From Oxyruncus cristatus (lineage: Eukaryota; Chordata; Aves; Passeriformes; Cotingidae): DNA of 64,000 nt. A program made the position numbers and the translations under genes. The notes beneath the pieces were generated by a model. It was not told the DNA's origin. It saw only the letters and a list, made by a program, of their open reading frames with translations, and searched no databases. Below are positions 1 through 11,469 of the stretch, piece after piece. The stretch is from positions 1,233,259 through 1,297,258 of the forward strand of contig VXAY01002462.1 of NCBI GenBank assembly GCA_013399855.1, written 5' to 3'. The first letter of the stretch is position 1. Every line of letters begins with the position of its first letter.

Positions 1-965
1 TCCAGAGGGATGCCCCTCCCTGCCTAACCAACACACTCAGCAGCAATTACATGGACATGGATTGCCAAACAAAACCACTTTTTTACATCTACATAAGCTG
101 AGGTCTAGCGCCCTGTGAACTATCTCAGTTTTGGTTTTCTGTAGTTGTAAACAGAAACGTGATGCACACTTGCTGACCAGAAGAGATGCTCGGACTGTAG
201 GACAGCATTACGTGTTCATAGCACTGCAGTGACCTAGTGCCCTAAAGGAAAAGAGAGATTTTTTTTTTTTCTCACAAGTCAGGATACTTCTTCAGGATCT
301 GCCCTGATTTCAGGTCTCAAACTGGGCACATAGTCTACAGTCTAGGCTATAAAATTGTAATCGCACTTTATAGCAAAAAGCAGTACCAGAAAAGCCAGAA
401 ATCACACCATCGGCTTTTCTTCGTCAAAACTTTCAGGAAGTTGGACTGAATTCTGCACACAGTTCTACATTTGTAAAACGAACAAGTTTGCAAAGCCAAT
501 ATGCCTCCCAGGCACTGAAAAAAACTGAGCGGTGTCATTGTTCATTTTCCTTTGAAGTGATGTAAAATTAATATACCATTCATTCTACAAACCTTTGATA
601 TTACTCTTTCGTAAGCAAATAAAAAAAAATAAAACAAACTACTAAAAGGTTTAAAAAAACGAAGTATCTCTGTGTTTCCATATAGTTCCTGGATGTTTCA
701 TGCTTCACAGATACTCCAACAGAATTGTGTAGTTATGTGTTTTTACGGTTGGCCAAAGCTGCTGGGCAAGACAGCACATGGTCTAATAGTCTCAAACAAA
801 AGAGCAAGCCTTAAAATATCAAAACCAAGGAGCATGCCTGCCTGTTCATCCATTTCCATCTTTCAACACCCATTAACACTACTGGCAAATTTCATCCAAA
901 TAACTTGTTTAAAATTAAAACTTATTTGACACAGTGGTGACAATTTAATTTCACAAGATGAGAGA

Positions 966-1072
966 GAGCCAAAGTGCCATGGTCTAGTAATCACGGTGGT
1001 AGTGGATCAAGGGTTGGACTTGATGATCTCTGAGGTCTTTTCCAACCCGGCTGATTCTATGATTCCATGATA
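966..1072 (+). mobile_element. CR1 LINE, 3' end only
   Basis: The sequence contains the CR1 3'-end hallmark: a run like ggttggacttgatgatctc, then tttccaaccc, ending in the short terminal repeat attctatgattccatgat. The body is truncated, as is typical of CR1. It closely resembles the 3' end of the minus-strand copy at about 23.6 kb, suggesting the same subfamily. Confidence 0.85.
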
Positions 1073-1431
1073 AAGTAGTGCCCTCATTCAGGAGGCTCAG
1101 GGCAGGCAGGTGGAAGTCAAATACTCCATTCAGCAGCAGATTTGTGGTTAGTTGGGTGCTGCTTCTTGCCTTGTATGTCTGTTGTAAGGGAAAATGGGAT
1201 TACCCTCATAATGTGGTGATATTTAGTAGACAAATCTTTCAGAAATTAGGCTTCTGTTGTCTATAGGACATCCTATTTTCCTGACTTCTCAAACAGAAGG
1301 CTCAGAGGTTCATGCAACCTTTTTTTGTTTGTTTTTTTTTTTGGTTACAAAACCTATCCTTTAGAGCCTAAATCCCCTTTGGTCATAGAAGTGACACACT
1401 CATACATATACATGAAGGAAAAGGGATGGAG

Positions 1432-1487
1432 ATACATGTGTGTGTGTGGGTGTCTGTATACACATATACACACTTGGGCACACACAG
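1432..1487. repeat. (TG)n/(CA)n microsatellite, interrupted
   Basis: A run of tacatgtgtgtgtgtgggtg passes into acacatatacacacttgggc and acacacag. The alternating purine-pyrimidine tract is broken by several other bases, so it is probably of modest mutability. Confidence 0.85.
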
Positions 1488-3224
1488 TTATTTTTTTAGA
1501 CACAAATTTAAGTAAATATACTTTAGAAACTTCAAATGTATAAAAGATTTTGCTTTGGTTTTGGATAAGACCTTGTCCATTGACTGTGTCAGAGGAAAAG
1601 CCATTCTTTCCTGTCTTATTTCCTAATGTTTTTGCCAAAGGATCAGCATTATTAATAGTGAAGTCTGCCTATAACTGAAAGGCAGCATGGCATAACTGTA
1701 TGCGGAAACTGGAACAGCTGATGTAAAAATTGGCCTCAGGAGAGGGGAGAAAGCGGTCAGCAGAAAGTTGTTACAGAAAAATTCAAGGCACTCACGGAAC
1801 CTCACAAGGAAGGCACCTATACCCAAAGCATGCCCTTTCCCATTATTTCTAATTGCTTTTAATAATAGAGTACCAATACATTTATTTAAATCTGCAGTGA
1901 TAATACTTTTGAAAAGATAAATCCAAAGCCACTATGAAACAGTTCATATTCAATTTGTTCTCAACACAGTAATACTAATGAATGCCCTATCAGTATTTTT
2001 CACAAGTATATCTAATTTCTCATTTCTATTAAAGGTGCCCGTATACCAGTCTTTTGTTTATAACAAGTATACCTCCAACTTGCTGGGGTTTTCTCACTCC
2101 ATAACAAGAAATTCTTCCTGAATTTAAGTTGGGTAAAATAATTGTTTGAGTGTGTGTTTTTTTGAGCTTATCTTTATAATTAATAAAAAACTGCAACAAT
2201 TCTGGAGATTGAGATATGTCATAGGAGAAATCATATTATCTACTTTTTCTCAAGGGTCATTATGTTTTCTTCACATTCCCTCTACCTGGCAGATGTGAAA
2301 TTAATAATTTTGCCCCTCAGGTTTGCTGTAAGTTGGTGAAGGTTCATTTGTCTCAAAGAGCAGGTTAATTTCCTCCTCTGCAAATGTTTTGAAATGGGAA
2401 TCTAATGAAGTGAAGAACTAAGTCTCCATTTATATGATTGCTTTTCACATGACCAAAGACAATCCTTCGGGCAGTTCTTTTTACACACACTCAGTTTCCA
2501 CTCCTGTATTAAGCCAGATGTAACTGTCAGGAAAGAATCCCAAATACTTCCCCTTATTTTCACATGGAGCTCCTCAAAACAAACCAATCTTACTAGTCAG
2601 GTTTCATACTCTGTGTCTTTACCATCACTAGAATGTGTATCTATTCCTTACATACTTCACCACATGTGCCAGAGAGCGGGCCAACAGACCTAGGTATTTG
2701 CAGTTTTCCTGTCCTCTTTTTGCCCTCCCTGTCAGCTGGGGGGAAGGGAAAATATTCTGTTTCTCAAGTGAGATCTCTGGATGCTGTAACTAATCCAAAA
2801 ATATGTATTTAGGGACTGATGGAGACACAAAAGTACAGGTATTAGTAATTTCTACATAGCACCAGCTCGCTTGGTTGCTGATATTAGGAAAGTATTTTTG
2901 TGTGATTTCCCATGTAAAAGAAAGACACAACTGGAATGAAAGGGCAAATACCCTGATAATGTTTTACTTTCTAAAAGAAAATGTTTATTTTTTCCCTCTC
3001 ACTGGCAACCACAAATCTGAAGAAGCATCCATAATAATGTGTTGGGACTCAAACTTTTGTCTGTGATAAAGTCTTTCCATCCCTCTGTACCTCACTGTTT
3101 ATACAGCTTCAGGGAATGACAGGACTACAGTGGGGAGATCATGATACATCATCCCTGCTTGTGAAAACAGAGTCTAGGAGAACTTAACAGACACCATGGT
3201 CACAGCTCCTCTTCCTAGAGTTTG

Positions 3225-3640
3225 ACAGAAACTCAGAACTACAGAAAGGCTGAGACAGGAAGGGTCTGGTTCATCTGGTCCAACTGCCCTCTCCACAACC
3301 CTTGCTCAACCAGGGCCAATTAGGACATCTGGTATGTTGTCCAGATAACTTTCGAGTATCTCTTCTTCTCTATTCTCACCTACCAAACCATTTTATCACA
3401 TAAGGCTATCATATTCATCAAGCATGACTTCCTTTCTGTGAATCCATGCTGAACTTCTCCTGATTACATTTTTGTCCTTTATTCGCCTGGAAATGGTTTC
3501 TAAGACTTGTTCCATGACCTGCCCAGGGATTATGGTGAGGCTTTTCAGCCTGTAGTTCCCTGGGTCTTCCCTTTTCCCCTTCTTGAAGACAGGAGTGGCA
3601 TTTATTGCAGTCACTGTCATTTACTGCATTTACTTTTTTT
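3225..3640 (-). mobile_element. CR1-type LINE fragment with reverse transcriptase remnant
   Basis: On the minus strand about 3396-3620 encodes a piece of CR1 reverse transcriptase: TPVFKKGKREDPGNYR followed by a VMEQVLETISRRIKDK-like segment, ending near SSAWIHRKE, where intact copies read SQHGF. At lower coordinates (about 3225-3370) lies a CR1-like 3' tail with ggttcatctggtccaactg and gctcaaccagggccaatt. The catalytic part of the RT and the ORF end are missing between the two, so this is an internally deleted or composite copy. Confidence 0.75.
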
Positions 3641-5993
3641 TTCCTTTTAAGGACTTAAAGGACTCTCAAAGGGGAATTTTAGCCTGTGAGACAAAAAGGA
3701 GGAGAACTGAATTTAAAGAGATATTTTATGGGAGAAATTTGGATTATTTGCTTTTTTTTTTGACCAAAGATCTCCAGTAACACAAGGGAAGGCTGTATTG
3801 TAAGACATCATCAGAGAAATCATCTTAGTAAGGAAAAACATGGGGACTTATTTCCAGACAAGTGGCTGCCAAAGAATAACTTTCATATACTAGTCACAGC
3901 TGAACATCATTTGTGTTTTCTGTAGGGTCCTTTACATGAAGATGCAATTTTTTGTTTCCTCATCAGAAGTAAGTGACAAGTGACATAGAGACTTGGACAT
4001 GTACTTTGTAATATCTTCTTGGAATTAAAGTCTATCAGTTTACCTTCTGCACAATTTCAGCTTCCAAAAGCTGAAATTCACCTGCTACAGTGGAGAAAAT
4101 TCAATCCTAGCTGTTACTCTTACGAGAAAATAGACCTTATATGAGAACGGTTTGTGTATCAGAAAGGCATTAGGAGAAAGGACAATATAGTAGGCAATTA
4201 CCTTCACAATAAAACCATAAATGAATGTAAGTTCACTGTGGGCTTCTAGCACTGATACATCAATGTAAATTCCCACTAAAGTTTATTACAGTTTCAGGTT
4301 AGTAATGGGGACTTTAAAAATATCGTGGAACTCTTCCACGGAAAATAAAATGGTGCAATATCTGCAACCCTCCTCCTCAGGGTTCAGGTGCCTGTGACCT
4401 GAGGTCTAACTCTAATACAACACAGCTGCAAAACCTTGGTTCAAACTTCTGAGAAAATTGCTAAGTTCTGAGAAAGAGCTGTGGAAAAGAACCTGCAGTA
4501 CAGCTTCAAGTTGACATTTTCTTAGATCACAAACGAAGCCATGGTAAGACTTTGTTATATGCCTGAAAAAAACTTGAACCTCTTCCCAGGTAGTCCTCCA
4601 AGGTAAGGCAATGAGAAGGAATAACTTAATTCCCAGTAACAATAAGATCCTTCCTCTTTTCTTGAGACAAAAAAGTTGAAAGATCCATAGAAGCCTTCAA
4701 GGACAAAGAAAGGCAGCTGCCATTTCAACCTAGAGAAGTTTTTAGGAAGGAACTCATCTTTCCTAATAGTGATATAAATGGGGAAGGGCATGGAAATAAG
4801 CAGTAAGTACCACTGAGATTCAAGAGAGGCTAGGCTAGGGCATGGACACTGACAAACGAGGAGACAAACTACAAAATTAATAACAAAAGAAGATGGGAGG
4901 GTAAAAATCAGGGAAGACCAACTGCAAAAGTGACTTTGTATTCGGAATGTTGTATGCTAGGGGCTGCAGACAGTCTGTCCTGTAGGACCTGGCAAGTGTT
5001 CCATGTCATGGGGCAGGAGGAAGGTGGTGCCATGGAGTGCTTCTAGCATACCTGAGCACACTGAATTTACGTGCAGGGTTCAACACAGCTGCTGGTCTGT
5101 ACCACTTGCCCAAAGATGCTTCTGTCTGTGGCAACCTGATGCAGGTCTTAAGTGATAAGAGGGAAGAGCATACACATTCCATCAGTGTATTCTGGCACAC
5201 GTAGATTTTTTTTCACAACACCAGTGGATGCCCGTGAGCAGCACAGAACTAGTTAAGTGATTTGTACACCTTTGGAAGGTTATCCAGATGAAGGCAGGGC
5301 AGTAAGGAAAATGAGTAAAATAAAGATTATTATTTTTAAAGAGTGGGGATTTAAAGAGTTCCTCTGCTCTGCTCTTACAGATTGTAACAAGCCTTCAAGG
5401 AGTACCAGACATTTTACAACAAACCTGCAGCAGCGTTTTAAGAGCTCAGTTGTACAGGGAGTAACAGCTTTCCTCCTGACAAGATCAGGAGATGGGGTAG
5501 AAGAGACAGCAAATTCAACTATGTTAATTAAAACGTTCCTCTTACTTCATTGTATGAAAATTGTTGGTTAAATTGACAGTGATTGTTTTCGCAAATACTC
5601 CAGGGCAATAATTGTTTCTCAGGACAGAAAAGTAGAGTTCTGACTGTTAGAAAAACCCTACAGTTTGGGGATAATTCATCAGAAGTTACTTACATTGCAG
5701 TCTTTTTGTTTTTATTTTCCTAATTTCCAACAGATTTTCTGGTTTAGCAAATAAAAATATGCTAATTTTCTGGAATTACTCCAAATGTCACAGTGAAGAA
5801 AGAAAAAATATGAGAAAAAAGCAACGGTTTTCCCTAGGGGGCCTTAAAAATTCCCTCCCTTAGCAGGAGAGAGGATTTTATTTTACCTTTTCTTCCTAAG
5901 GTAGCCATCTTTAAGATGTATCTGTTCACCAGCAGATTCAAGGAACAAGATTACTTAAAAATAGTCTCCTACTAGAGAGGCCATAGCAAAAAA

Positions 5994-6088
5994 NNNNNNN
6001 NNNNNNNNNNNNNNNNNNNNNNNNNNNNNNNNNNNNNNNNNNNNNNNNNNNNNNNNNNNNNNNNNNNNNNNNNNNNNNNNNNNNNNNN
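5994..6088. other. Assembly gap (95 N)
   Basis: 95 undetermined bases are followed by gc and a long poly-A run. The gap is probably caused by a homopolymer or an A-rich retroelement end that could not be read. Confidence 0.98.
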
Positions 6089-6365
6089 GCAAAAAAAAAA
6101 AAAAAAAAAATTGCAGGAGCTCATTTAGCAGTTCTGAATTTTTCAGGAGTGTTTTAACTGGGGCATTGTCTCACCATCAGAGTGGAGGGATCAAGATTTG
6201 TATCATGCAATGCATGTCAAAGACAAAACTGAAATAAATAATTCTACCTGCAAAAATATTGATACGGATAAGAAGAAATCACAAAATAGTCTAACATTAA
6301 TCCTTCAACATACCTACCTAAGTTTTACTATGCACAGTTCTGGTTTTGGGTCAGAGTGGGTCTCA

Positions 6366-7275
6366 TCAACAACTGTAGTGACAGGACAAAGGGGAATGGC
6401 TTTGAACTGAAAGAAAGTAGGTTTACATTAGATGTTAGGAAGAAGGGTGGTGAGGCACTGCAAAAGGCTGCCCAGAGAAGCTGTGGCAGAGAAGGCAGCG
6501 TTCAGTGAAACGAGAGCAAGGCCTAAGAAGAGTTAACCAAGGTATCTTGCTCTGAGAAAACTCTCCCCTCCATATCTGCTCTGCTTATGTTGCTAAAAGA
6601 AATTTTGTTCTGTTCAGTTCATTGGACCCAAACTAGAGAAGAACATTAGAAGTATTATACAATGGGCTTAGGGGTAATAAATTAGGGGAAAGTAAGCTAG
6701 GGTAGACATTTGAATAGGTGGAATAGGCCTGAAGCCAAGGCTCTCTCCAAGCTTCACTGACTGGGGCAAAGACAATGGAAAGTTAGAGGGGTCACACTGA
6801 GGAAGACTACAGAGACCCCAGACTCAATGATGGAGAAAGGCAGATGTACCCCCAGAATTGAGGGACAAGAAAAGCTCCGCCCCAAGCTCCAGCTGGGCTC
6901 TGCCTATGCTCCACCTATTATCAATATGTATGATTAGATGTTGCAATCATATGAACAGGCATGTAAGATGTTGTAATCATAGAAGTTAGACTGTATAAAT
7001 TACCCTGTTTTGTACCGCTACGTTCGAGCAAGAGCCTTGTCGTGCGAATCACACTTGCTCCTGAAGTCAACAAATAAATACCTCTGCTGCTCAAAAGACC
7101 AAAAGCTCCTGAGCGGTTCTTTTACCGGCTTTTCCAGATTCATCAGGGCCAAGTTGGATGGGGCTTTGAGCAACCTCGTCTAGTGGAAGGTGTCCTCTGC
7201 CCATGGCAGGGTGGGTGGAACTAAACAAATCTGAAGGTCCGTTCCAGTCCAAACCATTCTACGATTCTGTGATTT
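6366..7275 (+). mobile_element. CR1 LINE 3' end, split by a solo LTR
   Basis: The left part (to about 6523) has gggaatggctttgaactgaa, ttacattagatgttaggaag and gaggcactgcaaaaggctgc, the familiar end of the CR1 reading frame. The right part (from about 7146) resumes with ggccaagttggatggggctt and runs through the CR1 tail to cattctacgattctgtgat. The two halves fit together as one CR1 in which an LTR has been inserted. Confidence 0.85.
6524..7145 (+). mobile_element. Solo LTR of an endogenous retrovirus nested in CR1
   Basis: About 622 bases separate two contiguous halves of a CR1. Near its 3' side the segment has a TATA-like gtataaatta (about 6993) and about 80 bases later an AATAAA polyadenylation signal in caacaaataaatacc, the order expected of U3-R-U5. 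It ends in CA. The flanks aggcc and gggcc could be a 5-bp target duplication with one change. The left edge reads TA rather than TG, so it may be mutated or misplaced by a few bases. No internal retroviral genes are present, which fits recombination to a solo LTR. The family is not identified. Confidence 0.75.
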
Positions 7276-8876
7276 AGAGAAGATTTGATTCTGGACTTTT
7301 TCAGGCACCAAAGGATTCTCAATCTATTTTAGTAAGAGATAAGAGGGTATTTTTTTTAATAAGTACTGATTTTCAGATCCTCAAACTTCTTATATGCCAT
7401 ATGGCAGAGCTGCTCCAAGTACTGTTATATGCCTCAATACGAGGTGATTTCTTTGGTTCAAATACTTGTGCAGCTATTTCTCCGCTACCAACAGATCACC
7501 CAAGATCTCTATAGCAGTGATTGACATTACGAGCCTCACACTCGGCTAAGAGTCTTGTTCCTCAGATAACGGTGCCTGAAGTATGAAACATTCTGATTCT
7601 GACCCTAAATAGCTCTAATTGTGGTTGACTATTCTGGAATAGTTTATACCAGCCTAAAAATGTATCTCCAAGTAATTTGAGGTATCATGTATAATGGAAA
7701 TGTCCTATCATGTACCTATGTCCTAATGAATTTTCTTCCCATCTGCCCCCACCCCCCTTTTATTTGAATTGGCAGCAGTCTTCTAGGTTCAACCATATGA
7801 GACGGTTGTGTAAAGAGGGAGCTCTGATCACAGTAACTGGTGTTTCAAATTCCAGACTACCTGGGAAGGCCTCCATTTCATACCCTGAAATGAGAAAACC
7901 CCTTTTTTCTAAGTCTGACTCAAATGTGGTTCACAATGGCCAAAATCCATTAAACTCCTCTTTTTCAAACCTGAACTCCACATTCTTGGTTAAATCTAAT
8001 CCAGACCTGAATGTAATTCCTGGGCCTTCCCGAACATTATGCTGAAATAACACTTACATTTAAAATATATTTCACCAAAAGGAAGCAAAGCACTTCCAGA
8101 AGTAGTAACTGCTCCGCTGAGCATGATGCAACCAAGTCTGGAAAGATATTTTTTTCTTTGCATTCTAATTACAGATGCTTTTATTTAGTAAAGTTACAGA
8201 TAAGACTTGTCTATTACCAGCCTCTGAAATCTCATTTTGCTAAAATGAAAACATATTTCAAATGCTTTGGAGAACTATTAAGATTATTGAATGCCTAGCA
8301 TACTGCTTCAAGTCTCCAAGCGGTTCACTGTCTTCCCCTAGGGAACAGGCAAGCAGCATACAATTATCACAGTAATTAAAAAGGTGCAATGATTCTTCTC
8401 TTAAAGACTCCTGTTTTATTAATTCTATGGTATGCTTTGGAGACTGGCATTATTTTACTCCTACCCAGCTTAATTATACCGTCATTAGTTTATCAGCATC
8501 TCTTTTCAAACCCTTGGGCCAGTTATTAGCATGTCACTTGCTAACAGTTAACCAATAACCACTACACCTTCAAAGCAGGATATTCTGCTATAAAAAAGCC
8601 AGTTTGTAGAGACAGATTTAATATCATCATTCAATTTACATTTTTCAGTCACCTCATTTTCTGCTTTTAATTTAAGAAGGTTACTGCTTAGCTTAATGAA
8701 AACACAAATAATTCTGATATATTACAAGACATTACCAGGTAGTAAAATACTTCCAGTACACAGTGGTTTATGAAACTGAATGCATGTTTTATTACTCAAG
8801 AGTATGTACCACTGAAAAGACCAAAAGCATACGATGTTCTTAAATATAAGTAAAATTCTGGATTTCACTCTCTACT

Positions 8877-9439
8877 AGGTTTGGCTGAGATGGAGTTAAT
8901 TTCCTTCATACAGCCTGTATGACACTGTGTTTTGGATTTGTAACTAAAACAAGCTTGATAATATACCATGTTTTAAATGTGCTTTCACAGCCTCAAGGCT
9001 TTCTTTTTCCCACTCCACTCCTCCAGCAAATGTACTGGAAGTGGACAAGAAGCTGGTAGGGACACAGCAGGAACTGCTGACTTCACCTGACCAAATGGAT
9101 GTTCCATATCATACGATGTCATAGTCAGAAATTAAAGCTCAAGAAAAGGAGGAGGAAGGGGGAATGTAAATTGTTATGGCACTTGTCAAGTAACCAGTAT
9201 GTGTGCCAAGGCCCTTTTTTCCCAGGAAGTGGCTAAACATCTGCCTGCCAATGAGAAACAATGAATAAGTTTCCCATATTGTTTTCCTTGCAAGTGCAGC
9301 TTTGGCTTCACCTATTACACTGTCTTCATCTCAATCCATGAATCTTCTTGCCTTTCATTTTCTCCCTGTCTCGTGGCAGAAGTGACCAAGTGAGCAGCCC
9401 TGTGGGTACTTGGCTGCTGGCTGGTGTTACCTCACCACA
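8877..9439 (+). mobile_element. Solo LTR-like avian repeat
   Basis: The segment starts ggtttggctgagatggagtt and ends near ctggtgttacctcaccaca. It closely resembles a dispersed LTR that I recall from many bird genomes, including the central gacacagcaggaactgctga and the late tgtcttcatctcaatccatg blocks. Where the family normally has a TATA box (atataaagct), this copy has gaaattaaagct, so the promoter is probably decayed. No convincing target duplication is visible. Assignment to an ERVL-type family is from memory and unverified. Confidence 0.65.
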
Positions 9440-10250
9440 CTTTCTAACCCTTTAGTACAGACAGGCTCACTTAGCACTCACTATTGCATTAACTGGTCAT
9501 ATAAGCAGATGATCAAACTATGAGAAAAACTGTTTTAATTTTAAAATAACTGAAGTACTTGTATTAAATATGTATGTATTAAATACATACTTATGTTGTC
9601 TAGACAGATATTTTATGTTATTACGAAGTGCATAGTGACCCCAAAGCCCTCCTGAAGGGAACTATAATTAATTTTTATGTTTCACTGTTGACTAAGTTGA
9701 AGTTATATTAGTCTAGTGGAGAAAATCCTACAAATACTAAACAGTTAACCATTATTATAACTTAGATGTAGTGCTTTTGGTATTTTTCATTGAATACTTC
9801 TTTCCAGTAATGAGAGAAAGAAAAAAAAAAAAAATCAGTGAGTGAGTACTTGTATAAGCTTGCATCTACAAAACATAAAACTGGGATTTTGAAAGCTGCT
9901 ATATTTCATTTTGTGTTTGACATCACACCAATTCAATTTAACTGAAACGCCATTTAGTTACTGACATGTGGCCAAGTGACTTCACAACGAGTAACTGTAC
10001 TTTCATATGCAATGGAAATACACAATTATTTCTGTTGAAGTATGTAATTTTTCGTGTTCAAAGGACAAATAACACTAAGCCATTCTTTAAAAGACTAAGA
10101 ACAATAAGCTAATACTACTTGCTTACTCCCATTTCCTCTAGGTACACTCCTGCCTATCTTCTGCCAACTTTACAGCAGCAGAAAGAAGATTTAAAATATT
10201 GAGGGAAAACACTAATGACCAAAAAAATCCAGGTCACAGTATCCTCTGGT

Positions 10251-10316
10251 TTTTTTGAGCAGCTGAATCCCCAAGTAATACTATTTTTTAAGCAGCTGAA
10301 TCCCAAAGTAATATCA
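10251..10316. repeat. 33-bp tandem duplication in intron
   Basis: Two adjacent 33-bp units share ttttttgagcagctgaatcc (first) and ttttttaagcagctgaatcc (second) and continue alike through aagtaata. They differ at four positions. The duplication lies about 650 bases downstream of the FN3 exon on the transcribed strand. Confidence 0.88.
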
Positions 10317-10963
10317 CTTCCACTCTTACTGAAAATTATTCTGCTTTGTATGTTTTTACAATCAGAGGTCAGCTCTATTAATTACGGCATCCAAAACAGA
10401 AGCCAAGACTGCTACAACGCACCAGCAATTACACTTTCTCATTTAATAAAAAGACATGCTGTCAGTCACTCAAGAAAGCAGTCCTTTGCTAAACCTCATC
10501 TGCTAATTGAGACTTAACAGTGAATGCTTTTGCTATTACAAAGGATCTTCTTCCACTTTGTCTACAAGTTTGATATAACTGACACTGAAAGAAGGAAGAA
10601 AGTAACTTTAGCCAAAACAAACAAAATTTTAATCAAGCTTGGGAAACTAGCCAGGGGGGAAAAAAAAAAGAATGAACTAACCTGAAACTCGAACACACAC
10701 TGTTAAGAGACGGGTGTAACGAAATGGAGAGAGCTCAGTGCATACCAGATAGTAAAGCATGATTTCATCTGAAAACTACAGTGGCACTGAAGGTTGGTTT
10801 CAAGGTCATCACAGCTGGAAAATGTTAATAGCTTATACTTAAAAACATTCAGCCTTAATTCCTGCAGGTTTTAAGACAGACAGTAAAAACTGCTAGTGAA
10901 ATAACTTAAGTTTTCAGCCCTAGAAAGATGCTTACAACTTTCCTGTCACTTTTGAGTACTCAC

Positions 10964-11257
10964 CAGCACATTTTGTTCTGGTTTTGAGAGCTGGGCCAGG
11001 AGATCCTGTTCCTCCTTCACCTGGTCTTGTAAGCAATACACTGATTTCATATTCTGTATCAGGGTCCAGGTGCCCAATCTTATAGCTTGTGGAGTCCACA
11101 GGTTGTATGTCATACCAGCTTCCACTTGAAGTGCGATACTCAACTTCTCTTTGGATAATGGGTCCATCCCCATTGATGGAATTAGCATTCAACTGTATCC
11201 ACAGGTAAGTTGCACCGACTGAGGACAGTTGAGGTGGAGCGATGGGAACTGGTGGCT
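10964..11257 (-). CDS. PTPRM: PTPRM exon: first fibronectin type III domain (probably exon 7)
   Basis: This 294-nt exon lies between the acceptor ctgtactacag and the donor gctg|gtgagt. It starts and ends in phase 1, the symmetrical phase class usual for exons that encode a complete FN3 module. The peptide starts [18 protein letters not shown], carries the conserved FN3 Trp in YLWIQ, and has the Leu-x-Pro-x-Thr-x-Tyr motif as [12 protein letters not shown]. It ends [12 protein letters not shown]. It encodes the first of the four FN3 repeats known for PTPRM, which space the adhesive tip from the membrane. An overlapping open frame in another phase has no family match and is a shadow. Confidence 0.96.
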
Positions 11258-11409
11258 CTGTAGTACAGTTACAAAAACAAGCAATGATTACACTTGCAAT
11301 TTTTCTGCTTCTAAAACATTCAAATAAGCAATGTGTTTTGTACCATATTAGAGCTGAAGACTGGATAAAAATACGGATATAAAGAAATCACCACAACAGA
11401 TTGACTTAT

Positions 11410-11469
11410 TTTCATTAAAAAATGCATTAAAACATTTTCATTAAAAAAATTTCATTAAAAAAATGCAAT
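11410..11469. repeat. A/T-rich short tandem repeat (TTTCATTAAAAAA units)
   Basis: Three copies of a ttttcattaaaaaa-type unit lie in a row, with atgcattaaaac or atgcaata between or after them. Copies differ in length by a few bases. It lies about 150-210 bases upstream of the FN3 exon acceptor on the transcribed strand. Confidence 0.8.

Larger units (their letters stand above)
1..10963 (-). other. PTPRM: PTPRM intron after the first FN3 exon (partial)
   Basis: The intron begins with gtgagt at 10963 and runs out of the window. I looked for the second FN3 exon, which should begin in phase 1, and did not recognise it. The stretch holds CR1 fragments near 0.97-1.07, 3.2-3.6 and 6.4-7.3 kb, LTR-like elements near 6.5-7.1 and 8.9-9.4 kb, an assembly gap, and otherwise unremarkable AT-rich DNA. 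Confidence 0.75.

Noticed and set aside
7710..8045. 111-codon plus-strand open frame
   Set aside because: It has no recognisable domain, lies antisense in a PTPRM intron and is rich in Ser, Asn and Pro. I could not link it to a gene or repeat.
10932..11192. Open frame running past the FN3 exon donor, plus an overlapping frame at 10946-11188
   Set aside because: The first is the FN3 exon read through its donor and from an internal Met. The second is a shadow in another phase with no family match.
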